From contig BPKM01000002.1 of the NCBI GenBank assembly GCA_026005135.1, forward strand, positions 496,001-560,000: a DNA stretch of 64,000 bases, in the 5' to 3' direction. The translations under genes were made by a program, and so were the position numbers. Shown piece after piece: positions 55,743 to 64,000 of the stretch (its first letter is position 1; each line of letters starts with the position of its first letter). The notes below the pieces were generated by a model, which saw only the letters and a list, made by a program, of their open reading frames with translations, did not search any database and had not been told where the DNA came from. The DNA is from Leptospiraceae bacterium. Its GTDB lineage: Bacteria > Spirochaetota > Leptospiria > Leptospirales > Leptonemataceae.

Positions 55743-56663
55743 ATGTCTAATTTAGATTCTATTGCATTTCATCAAGGGGAATTTAAACCATTAAAAGATT
55801 GTACTGTAAACATAATGACTCATGCTTTGCAATATGGAACAATGGTATTTGGAGGCATACGCGGATATTATAATAAAAATAAAGATAATGTTTTTTTATT
55901 TCGTCCTTATGATCATTTTCAGAGATTGCATAATAGTGCTAAAATAATGCAAATGAAGCCTCCCTATTCTATAGAAGAAATGGTTAATATTTTAAAAGAA
56001 CTGGTAAAAAGAAATCAATACAGGAGTAATATTTATTTTCGTCCTTTTATCTATAAATCAGCTTTAAGACTTTCCCCCAGTTTGCATGATGTTGAAGATT
56101 CTTTTTCTGTTTATACATTATTATTAGATGATTATTTAGATACCAATCGAGGATTAAGAGTAGCAGTTTCCAGTTGGCGAAGAATTGATGATAATATCAT
56201 ACCAACAAGAGCAAAAGTATCAGGTGGTTATGCGAATTCTGCCTTAGCAAAATCAGAAGCATTATTAAATGGATTTGATGAAGCAATTTTTTTAGATTCC
56301 AGAGGTTATGTAAGTGAAGGAAGTGCAGAAAATATTTTTATTGTTCGTAATGGTGTTTTATATACACCACCCAATCATGCTGCTTTATTAGAAGGAATTA
56401 CAAGAAGAAGCATAATAGAAATTGCAAAAAGAGAAAATATTCCTATAGAAATTCGTGATATTGCTCGTTCTGAATTATATATAGCAGATGAGGTATTTTT
56501 TACTGGAACTGGTGCACAAGTAGCATGGATTGCAGAAATTGATAGAAGAATTATAGGTAAAGGTTCTATTGGACCAATTACAAAACATTTAAAAGAAAAA
56601 TTTAACAAAATTGTTTATGGAGAAGAACCTGAATATTCAGACTGGATAGTACCAGTATATTAA
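55743..56663 (+). CDS. ilvE: Branched-chain amino-acid aminotransferase
   Basis: The 306-residue fold-type IV PLP enzyme has MTHALQYGTMVFGGIRGYYN, the phosphate-binding and Lys region RAKVSGGYANSALAKSEALL, and FLDSRGYVSEGSAENIFIV. Length and motifs fit IlvE. It catalyses the last step of Leu, Ile and Val synthesis and the first of their breakdown. No other branched-chain genes are nearby. Confidence 0.93.
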   Translation: MSNLDSIAFHQGEFKPLKDCTVNIMTHALQYGTMVFGGIRGYYNKNKDNVFLFRPYDHFQRLHNSAKIMQMKPPYSIEEMVNILKELVKRNQYRSNIYFRPFIYKSALRLSPSLHDVEDSFSVYTLLLDDYLDTNRGLRVAVSSWRRIDDNIIPTRAKVSGGYANSALAKSEALLNGFDEAIFLDSRGYVSEGSAENIFIVRNGVLYTPPNHAALLEGITRRSIIEIAKRENIPIEIRDIARSELYIADEVFFTGTGAQVAWIAEIDRRIIGKGSIGPITKHLKEKFNKIVYGEEPEYSDWIVPVY

Positions 56664-57012
56664 AAATATTCTAAATAATTAATAAAATGTTTAAATGATC
56701 AAAATTTAAGTTTATTATATTTTTTAAAAATTGTCAGAACATAGCAATAGCGCTATGAAATAGAGTTATTAAAAATATTATCCTAATAGTTAATTAAAAA
56801 TAATTATTATATTGTTTTACAATCCATCAAAAAATCAAGAAAAACCCTTTCTGTTCTTTATGATATACAACCTCTAAATGTATGAATTTCAATCTAAAAG
56901 TCATAATATAAAAAAAATTTGACAAAAAAATTGAAACTTTTATAGAAAAATAGATACATTATAATAATAAGAGAATAATTTTATATTAAATTATTTATTT
57001 CTGGGGGTTTAT
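56664..57012. other. AT-rich intergenic stretch upstream of ravA
   Basis: No gene is seen. A small inverted repeat, CATAG...CTATG, lies near 56741-56760. The right end carries a promoter listed separately and a GGGGG ribosome-binding site. Confidence 0.6.
56919..56946 (+). promoter_or_regulatory. Promoter of the ravA-viaA operon
   Basis: TTGACA (56919-56924), 16 bases, then TATAGA (56941-56946). This leaves a leader of about 60 bases before ATG 57013, with CTGGGGG as ribosome-binding site, unlike the short-leader genes elsewhere in the window. Confidence 0.55.
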
Positions 57013-58662
57013 ATGAATTTTTTTGATAAATTACAATTTGTTATAGAAAAACTTAATGAAAATATATACGAAAGAGAAGATATAATCAAATTTGCATTAC
57101 TGGCATTATTTTCTGGTGAAAATATGTTTTTATTGGGTCCACCAGGTGTTGCAAAAAGTTTAATATCCAGAAAAATTAAATACGTAATAAAAAATGCAAC
57201 TTATTTTGAACATCTAATGACGCAATATACATTACCAGAAGAAGTTTTTGGACCTATTTCTTTACCAAAATTAAAACAGGGATTATACGAAAGAGAAATC
57301 AATGGATATTTGCCAACAAGTGAAGTAGCTTTCTTAGATGAAATCTGGAAATCTTCTTCTTCTATTTTGAATACATTACTTGTTATTATAAACGAAAAAA
57401 AATTCAAGCAGGGAGCTAAGGAAATAGATGTTCCCTTACAAATTTTAATTTCTGCATCTAATGAACTTCCAGAAGATGAAAGTTTAAAAGCCTTATGGGA
57501 TCGTTTTTTAATTCGTATTTATGTGGAACCTATCAAAGACAGAGAAGCTTTTTATAAGTTTTTACAACAGGATAATAGTCAATTATACTTGGATAATATT
57601 CCAGAAGAATATAAATTTACAAAACAGGAAATTCAAGCAGTTCGTAAAAAAATAAATGAAATACAATTAGATCATAATGTAATTTCGTTAATTGAAAAAA
57701 TTAAAGATAAATTTAAACAGAGAAATCAGGAAAATTCTATTTTACCAGCTATTGAAGTCTCGGATAGGCGTTGGGGAAAGATTATAAATGTTCTGAAAAC
57801 TTATGCTCTATTAAATAAACGTTCAAAGGTATCAATTATGGATTGTATGATTTTACCATATATGGTTTGGAATACAGTGGAAGAAATAGAAGAAATAAAG
57901 CAAATTATACAAAATACTATATTAGAAGAATTAAAAGAAAAAAATCAACATTTAAATAAAATTTATAAGGATTCAGAATTTTTGGAAAATATCATTAATA
58001 TTTTCGAAAAAACAGAAAAAGATAAATTGTCGAAGGAAATAGAATATAAAACATTTCAATTTCCCATCATAAGCGAAACATTTGATAGAATCTATGAAAA
58101 AGAATATTATTGTCTTAAACCTGAGAATAGTGAAGAAGCTGAATTTTATATTAGTGTTAATGATATAGATTTTAAAAGACTTAGCTCTATCAATAAAACA
58201 AAAAAAATTAACGTTTGTGAGATTCGTCCATTATTTAATGGAAAGGAAAAAGTTTATTTCGAAGTACCTTATACAGCATGTATAGAATATTTTAATGAAA
58301 AAACAAAACAAATACAAATTAATCTAATTGATTATAAAGTAAGTTTTTTATGTAAAATTGATACAAAAAATAAATACTATGTAAATTCTAATGTATGGAA
58401 AGAAATTATAAATAATTATATAAAAAAAGATAAAGAACAAATAAAAAAAATCATTTTATCAGATAAAACAAAATATTATGATTTAATTCTTTCTAAATTT
58501 AATGATATAATAAAATCTAATTATCCAATATTATTATTTGATTTTCAGCATAAAATGTTTAAAAATTTTATTAATGAGTTAAATAAAGCTATTCAAATAA
58601 CGAAAATACGGGCTGGTTTAATTTATAAATTTATTTTTCAAAGTAAAGGGGTGTATAAATGA
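57013..58662 (+). CDS. ravA: RavA-type MoxR AAA+ ATPase
   Basis: A 549-residue protein with strong block similarity to E. coli RavA: LLALFSGENMFLLGPPGVAK with Walker A, LMTQYTLPEEVFGPISLPKL, EVAFLDEIWKSSSSILNTLL with Walker B, ISASNELPEDESLKALWDRF and SDRRWGKIINVL. The C-terminal 230 residues are less conserved. RavA partners the VWA protein ViaA; in E. coli the pair modulates respiratory complexes and aminoglycoside sensitivity. The stop overlaps the start of viaA (ATGA). Confidence 0.93.
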   Translation: MNFFDKLQFVIEKLNENIYEREDIIKFALLALFSGENMFLLGPPGVAKSLISRKIKYVIKNATYFEHLMTQYTLPEEVFGPISLPKLKQGLYEREINGYLPTSEVAFLDEIWKSSSSILNTLLVIINEKKFKQGAKEIDVPLQILISASNELPEDESLKALWDRFLIRIYVEPIKDREAFYKFLQQDNSQLYLDNIPEEYKFTKQEIQAVRKKINEIQLDHNVISLIEKIKDKFKQRNQENSILPAIEVSDRRWGKIINVLKTYALLNKRSKVSIMDCMILPYMVWNTVEEIEEIKQIIQNTILEELKEKNQHLNKIYKDSEFLENIINIFEKTEKDKLSKEIEYKTFQFPIISETFDRIYEKEYYCLKPENSEEAEFYISVNDIDFKRLSSINKTKKINVCEIRPLFNGKEKVYFEVPYTACIEYFNEKTKQIQINLIDYKVSFLCKIDTKNKYYVNSNVWKEIINNYIKKDKEQIKKIILSDKTKYYDLILSKFNDIIKSNYPILLFDFQHKMFKNFINELNKAIQITKIRAGLIYKFIFQSKGVYK

Positions 58663-61600
58663 TTTATGAAATCATAAGTAAAGAAGAAATTTTAAAATAT
58701 TTAAATGAAGAAAATATTATAATTGATTTTATAAAAAACTCAGAATTTTTAGAAGATTCAAACAAAAGAAGAGAATTTATAATTTTACTATTTCGTTATT
58801 TTTTCGAAAATAAAGAAATAAAACAGGAAGTACAGAAACTTGTAAATTCAGATAATAAACGCGATTTATATATTATAAAAGGTATCATTAATGTTTTAAA
58901 TTTTACTTTTTCTAATTTTTATAGTATAGGAAATATAGAAATAACAATTTCTTCTATTAAAGAAGTTATAAATTTTTTAAATATTCTTATAGTAAAAAGT
59001 AAGAATTATTTTGAAAATGCGAAAGAAAATATTAATAATATAGAAAATTTATCTATATTAGATTTTATAGAGTTATTAAAAAAACTTAATAAAAAATTTC
59101 CCGAATATAAAGAAATTATTAAAACCTATTTTGATGCAATAGACGATATATTAAATCATAAACCTTTACAGATTGCTAAATCTATTTTAAATGATATAAT
59201 TCAAAATACTTATTCTCCTAATCAAAGATATATTAATAAAAAACGCAAAAATAAAATCGATAATGAAGAACAAAAAGAAAAATTTAATCAACTAAAAGAA
59301 CATTTTAAAAATAACCTTTATAAAAAAATATATGATGAACTTATTGATGATTTATGGAAGGATTATTTATATTCTTATTTTAAAGATTTTCTCAATAAAA
59401 AATATAAAGAATTAAATTTTCCAGATAATAATTTTTTTAATCCAGATAATAATGGCTTTAAGGAACTTACTGAGCAAAATCCAGATAATAATATAATAAT
59501 GCCAGATCAAAAACAAAAACAAAATAAAAGCAATATAAATAATAACTTAGCGGAAACCTTAAATAATTTAATTAAAAATTTAAAAAATATTTTTAATGCT
59601 GATAAACAACAAAATTTATCTTCCGAGAATAATGAAAAATCTAATTCTAATAAAGAAGAAACTTATGAAATATCAAAATCAGAAATTCCAGAAGAAAAAG
59701 TATATAATCAACAAAATCAAGATTCCGAATTTGATAATGAAGAACAATTAGAAGAACTTTTTGATATAAGCGACCACGAATTATCTGAAATTGAAGAAAT
59801 AAAAGATAACCATTATTCATATAACCCAGATTATCAAGACGATGAGGATGATGAAATTTTAAAGCTTTTAGAATCAGAAACTAATGAATTAGATGAAAAT
59901 AAAGAAAAATTTTCGAAATCAGAAAAATTAAGTCCTAAATATCATATAGATAATTTTGATGATTTTTCTATTGAATTCCCTAATTTGGAACCAGATAAAG
60001 AAGATAATGTTAAACATAAAGATATAAAGGGATTTTTTAAATATTCTCTTCCTATTCCTATTAAAAAAGAAATAGGTTTAGGTAATGGGCAAGGAAAAAA
60101 TCCACTTCAAGCCGAAATTGAAATTCATAAAAAAACATCTTTTCCTGGTTTTAATAGTTCAAATGGTGGTAAAAAAAATAATTCTTTAGATAAAAACTCA
60201 TTGAAAAAAAGAGATAGTAAAGATTTAAAAACAAATAAAACAAAAAATCAAAATACGCAATCAGGTAATGAAAATAATTTAAGCAATACAGATTTACAGC
60301 CTAAGGATTCTTTTCCTGCAAATAGTCAATCAACAGGTAAAAGAAATGATATTAGTGATAAAGATTTACAGCCCAAGGAATCATCTTCTAAAAATAATCA
60401 ATCATTAGGTAATGTAAAAAATATTAGTAATAATGATTTACAAGCCCAGGACTCTTCTTTTGCAGATAGTCAATCAACAGGTAAAGGAAATGATATTAGT
60501 GATAAAGATTTACAGCCCAAGGAATCATCTTCTAAAAATAATCAATCATTAGGTAATGGAAAAAATATTAGTAATAATGATTTACAAGCCCAGGATTCTT
60601 CTTTTGCAAATAGTCAATCAACAGGTAATAGAAATGATATTAGTGATAAAGATTTACAGCCCAAGGAATCATCTTCTAAAAATAATCAATCATTAGGTAA
60701 TGGAAAAAATATTAGTAATAATGATTTACAAGCCCAGGACTCTTCTTTTGCAGATAGTCAATCAACAGGTAAAGGAAATGATATTAGCGATAATGCTTTA
60801 CAACCCCAGGACTCTTTTTCTACAAATAGTCAATCATCAGGTAATGAAAATAATTTAAGCAATACAGATTTACAGCCTAAGGATTCTTTTCCTGCAAATA
60901 GTCAATCAACAGGTAAAGGAAATGATATTAGCGATAATGATTTACAACCCCAGGACTCTTTTTCTACAAATAGTCAATCATCAGGTAATGAAAATGATAT
61001 TAGCGATAATGCTTTACAACCCCAGGACTCTTTTTCTACAAATAGTCAATCATCAGGTAATGAAAATAATTTAAGCAATACAGATTTACAGATTAAGGAC
61101 TCTTTTTCTACAAATAGTCAATCATCAGGTAATGAAAATAATTTAAGCAATACAGATTTACAGCCTAAGGAATCATCTTATAAAAATAATCAATTATTAG
61201 GTAATGTAAAAAATATTAGTAATAATGATTTACAAGCCCAGGACTCTTTTTCTACAAATAGTCAATCATCAGGTAATGAAAATAATTTAAGCAATACAGA
61301 TTTACAGCTTAAGGAATCATCTTTAAAAATAACAATCTAGGTAATGCAAAAATATTGGATCAATGTTTACAGCTCAGGACTCTTTTTCAAATAGTCAATC
61401 ACAGTAATGAAATTATTAGCAATACAGATTTACAGCTTAAGGAATCATCTTATAAAAATAATCAATCATTAGGTAATGTAAAAAATATTAGTAATAATGA
61501 TTTACAAGCCCAGGACTCTTCTTTTGCAGATAGTCAATCAACAGGTAAAGGAAATGATATTAGTGATAAAGATTTACAACCCAAGGAATCATCTTATAAA

Positions 61601-63004
61601 AATAATCAATCATCAGGATTTGAAGAATTAAAAAATATTCTTTCTTCATCAAATAGAAGTTCTAAAGATGATCATAATTGTAAAGATTCAGAATTTGATT
61701 TCAATAAATTATTAGGTAGAAATAATCAAGTATTAGAATTACAGAATGTAAATCAGAATACTTCCATAAAAAACACTAACAATAACAATATTGTAGGTTT
61801 TACGGATAGTTTAGAAAAAAGACAGGTAAATGAATTTCCTTTTATTCCTTATGAAGAGAAAAAAGATAATGATAACTTTAAACCTTCAATTGGAATTGAA
61901 TTAACTCTTTCAATACAAAAAATAACAAAAGAAAATATCCTAATGTTTTATAATATTTTTAAAAATTCTAAAAAAATGAAAGAAATTACAGATTATCTTG
62001 GTAGAAAAGAAATGGTAAAAAGAATGGAAAAATATAAAACAACTAAAAGTAAAATGGAAGTTAATGGACAAGATAAAGAAACGATACCAATTATTGATTC
62101 TGTAAAATTAGGTAATAATATTAATTTAACAGTATCTTCTGATTTTTTATATAGTGTCGATAAAGAACTCGAAGATATTTTTGATTATAAATTTATAGAA
62201 AATCAATTAAATATTTATAAATTAAAGAGTGTAAAAGAAATACAAATTGATAAAACCCAATTCAGAAAACGAAATTCACCGGGCTTGGGACCAGTTTTTA
62301 TTATTATTGATACAAGTGGATCTATGGAAGAGTGGGATATTTATGCAAAATCTATTTTATATACATTAATTAAATATATTAAATATAAAAATAGAGCCTG
62401 TTATTTAATTAATTTTTCTGTTGAGCATACGTGTTTAGATTTAGTTAAATTATATTCAGAAAATAATCTTCTTACTTTTTTAACTCATAGTTATTATGGT
62501 GGAACGGATATAAATTCGTCCATAAAAGAAGTTTATAATAATATCAAACGAAAAGAATTTTATAATTCGGATCTTCTTATTATGTCTGATTTTATGATGA
62601 ATTATTTATCAGAAACTTCCATCAATTATATAAAAGAATTGAAAGAAAATTATCAAATGAGATTTTTTGGTATTTTATTTAATAATTTTTCTTGGAAAGT
62701 AGATTATGAAGAAGTTGATATTGATTTATTATTAGAAGATAGTTTTAATTCAAAAGATAATAATACTGAAAATGAATATAAATCATTAGATATTATTAAT
62801 TATGTTGATGAATATTGGAGTGTTATAACAAGTAATTCCCCAATTGATACCTATAAAAAAAATAAATATAATTTAATAGAAGAAATTAAAATTCCTATTG
62901 ATAATGAAGATATTCAAAATAATAAAACAGAAATATATCTATATTTTGGTAAATCTGAGGATTTCGAAGAGTTAGAAAAAGAAAAATCGCAAGAGAGACC
63001 ATAA
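58659..63004 (+). CDS. viaA: ViaA-type VWA protein with a 24-residue tandem-repeat insert; frame broken inside the repeats
   Basis: ATG 58659 overlaps the ravA stop, with AGGGG upstream. Residues 1-about 240 are helical and resemble the ViaA N-terminal region; an acidic Asn/Glu/Asp-rich stretch follows. Then comes an array of about nineteen 24-residue repeats (60261-61612). The frame stops at 61340 inside the array, where several small deletions cluster (about 61320-61430), and resumes in another frame to 63004. The C-terminal part has the von Willebrand A domain: VFIIIDTSGSMEEWD (MIDAS), YYGGTDINSS and LLIMSDFMM. Normal ViaA is about 480 residues; this protein would be about 1,440. No signal peptide is present, so it should be cytosolic. 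Confidence 0.8.
60261..61612 (+). repeat. 72-bp (24-codon) tandem repeat array in viaA, about 19 copies
   Basis: Each unit reads like SGNENNLSNTDLQPKDSFPA plus NSQS. Three main variants occur: TGKGNDISDKDLQPKESSSK + NNQS, LGNGKNISNNDLQAQDSSFA + DSQS, and the SGNENN form. The T and L variants alternate in the first half, giving a 144-bp higher-order unit. All units share ISxxDLQ and end in QS. The span is 16 bases short of 19 full units; the missing bases lie in the degenerate units at about 61310-61430. The repeat is hydrophilic and without Cys or aromatic residues except Phe/Tyr, so it is probably disordered. Confidence 0.9.
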
Positions 63005-63066
63005 ATTATTTATTAAATCAGAATAAATAAACTTGCAATAGAGTTTTATTGTATTATTTTTATAAT

Positions 63067-63450
63067 ATGACCATTAAAGAAGTGGCAATAAAAACCAATT
63101 TAAATCCTCAAACCATTCGTTATTATGAAAAATTAGGCTTAATTTATCCTTTAAGAAATCAGGAAAATTTATATAGAATTTATACAGAAGACGATATATA
63201 TAAATTAAAATTAATTAAAAAATTACAAACATTACATTTTACTTTAAAAGAAATTAAAGATTTTTTTAAGTTAATGGATAATCAAAATTCCTGTCAATAT
63301 TTCGAAAATTTATTATCTATACATATCAATAAAATCAATAAACAGATAGAAGAATTAAAGAAATTAAAACAACAGCTTAATCATTATTTAACACTTTGTA
63401 AAAAAAATCCAGAAAAACATCATTGTATTAGCTTAAAAGAACTAATTTAA
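63067..63450 (+). CDS. merR: MerR-family regulator, mercury-sensing type
   Basis: A 127-residue protein with the N-terminal winged helix TIKEVAIKTNLNPQTIRYYE KLGL and a long dimerisation helix. Three cysteines match Hg(II)-binding MerR: one in NSCQYF and the pair C-x8-C in CKKNPEKHHC. It should repress the downstream promoter and activate it when Hg(II) binds. ATG 63067 is chosen at MTIKEV; an in-frame upstream start would add six residues. It is transcribed in the same direction as merTP. Confidence 0.88.
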   Translation: MTIKEVAIKTNLNPQTIRYYEKLGLIYPLRNQENLYRIYTEDDIYKLKLIKKLQTLHFTLKEIKDFFKLMDNQNSCQYFENLLSIHINKINKQIEELKKLKQQLNHYLTLCKKNPEKHHCISLKELI

Positions 63451-63460
63451 TTAAATGTTA

Positions 63461-63491
63461 TGTAACCTTATACTATACTATAAGGTAGAAT
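63461..63491 (+). promoter_or_regulatory. MerR-type operator-promoter
   Basis: TGTAAC (63461-63466) and TAGAAT (63486-63491) are separated by the 19 bases typical of MerR-controlled promoters. The spacer holds the dyad ACCTTATA/TATAAGGT (63465-63486), whose ACCTT...AAGGT arms are common for metal-sensing MerR proteins. It lies between merR and merTP. Confidence 0.8.
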
Positions 63492-63521
63492 ATATAATTA
63501 GAAAACATATTGGAGGTTTTT

Positions 63522-64000
63522 ATGAAGGATAAAACAAAACTTATGGCTGGAGCAGGTATTTTTACCGCATTACTTGCTTCCCTATGTTGTATAACACCTG
63601 TTATAGCTGTTTTAGCTGGTTTATCAGGTTTTGCTACAACATTATCGTTTTTAGAACCATTTCGACCCTATTTAATCATTTTAACGGTATTAATTTTGAT
63701 GTTTCTCTGGTATCGTGTTTATAAAAATTCAAAAATGGAATGTGCCTGTAATAGTTTCTGGGAAAGTAAAAAAGGAGCATCAGTTATTACAATGATTGTT
63801 TTAATTTTATTTGCCTTGCCTTATTTATCACCTGTAATCTTAGGGCAAAAACCTATTTCTAATATATTAGTAGCAAATGAAAGAGGAGGGAAAACCTATA
63901 CATTACAAATTGATGGTATGACCTGTACTGGTTGCGAAGCTGCAATAGAAGCCGCAGTAAGTAAAATATCTGGTGTAATAGAAATCAAAGCAAATCATAG
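63522..64000 (+). CDS. Mercuric transport fusion protein MerTP (3' truncated by window edge)
   Basis: Too close to the edge for a complete ORF, but open from ATG 63522 (GGAGG at 63512-63516) to the window end. The MerT-like part has three hydrophobic segments and the first-helix Cys pair in LASLCCITPVIAVL, and a second pair in MECACNSFW. After a third membrane segment comes a heavy-metal-associated domain with GMTCTGCEAAIEAAV. This is the MerTP architecture, which brings Hg(II) into the cell for reduction. The reductase gene should lie beyond the window. Confidence 0.9.
   Translation, partial: MKDKTKLMAGAGIFTALLASLCCITPVIAVLAGLSGFATTLSFLEPFRPYLIILTVLILMFLWYRVYKNSKMECACNSFWESKKGASVITMIVLILFALPYLSPVILGQKPISNILVANERGGKTYTLQIDGMTCTGCEAAIEAAVSKISGVIEIKANH

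Noticed and set aside
60261-61612. Direct repeats resembling a CRISPR array
   Set aside because: The repeats are head-to-tail 72-bp coding units with no unique spacers, stay in frame with flanking protein, and have no cas genes nearby.

Overview
The window is very AT-rich DNA from a diderm (Gram-negative-type) bacterium. Cleavable lipoprotein signals, two beta-barrel-like proteins, a KDO-pathway sugar-phosphate isomerase (kdsD) and a Wzz remnant all point to an outer membrane. Gene content resembles the Leptospira lineage of spirochaetes: a ferredoxin-cyclase fusion, small proteins resembling the Leptospira family DUF1564, an AlkB/XylM-type hydroxylase, acyl-CoA synthetase, HemJ and CtaA/CtaB. 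The assignment to Leptospirales is an inference from gene content; no rRNA is present. The base composition is lower in GC than usual for described Leptospira.

Layout. 1-2.6 kb: the 3' part of an AlkB/XylM-type membrane hydroxylase, its ferredoxin-reductase partner (frameshifted) and an alpha/beta hydrolase. 2.7-9 kb: tRNA-Leu(GAG), a CheX-like protein, a STAS protein, a TPR protein, a lipoprotein, a lone helicase C-domain, a solute-binding protein and a frameshifted porin-like protein. 9-20.5 kb holds two accessory patches (9.1-9.6 kb and 17.7-20.5 kb) with DUF1564-like genes, decayed ORFs and palindromes. Between them lie an ArsB/NhaD-type permease, hemJ, a flavin-binding-type protein, a NYN-domain protein and the mrfA-mrfB helicase/nuclease pair. 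20.5-30 kb: dprA, a TPR lipoprotein, a GNAT acetyltransferase, kdsD, a PEBP-family protein, a REC-PAS-GGDEF diguanylate cyclase, an alcohol dehydrogenase, an acyl-CoA synthetase and pyrF. 30-33.7 kb: sdhC-sdhA-sdhB followed by a GC-rich intergenic element. 33.8-41.4 kb: valS, a U32 peptidase, an outer-membrane-type protein, a possible acyl-CoA-dehydrogenase-like protein, a broken wzz and a hydrolase lipoprotein. 41.4-49.8 kb: ctaA-ctaB (ctaA frameshifted), an RluA-type pseudouridine synthase, a foldase-like lipoprotein, a fatty-acid desaturase, an EndoIII-related glycosylase and a ferredoxin-cyclase-YceI fusion. 49.9-56.7 kb: a CsgG-like lipoprotein, a rhomboid, a ClpP-fold protease, tRNA-Arg(ACG), a DUF971 protein, PIN-PhoH, a type-4 uracil-DNA glycosylase and ilvE. 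57-63 kb: a ravA-viaA operon in which viaA carries about nineteen 24-residue tandem repeats. 63-64 kb: merR and the start of merTP.

How it fits together. The cell appears aerobic, with heme and heme A synthesis and SDH, and is equipped for hydrocarbon or long-chain lipid use: hydroxylase plus reductase, alcohol dehydrogenase, acyl-CoA synthetase and desaturase. Signalling genes include c-di-GMP synthesis, a redox-domain cyclase, CheX and STAS. DNA maintenance genes include MrfAB, UDG4, an EndoIII-like glycosylase and DprA.

The most unusual items are the repeat-expanded ViaA, the ferredoxin-cyclase-YceI fusion, a recurring promoter geometry that predicts leaderless mRNAs, and the GC-rich intergenic element. 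At least six genes are interrupted by single-base or small indels. This could be real gene decay or consensus error in the assembly; the sequence alone cannot decide.
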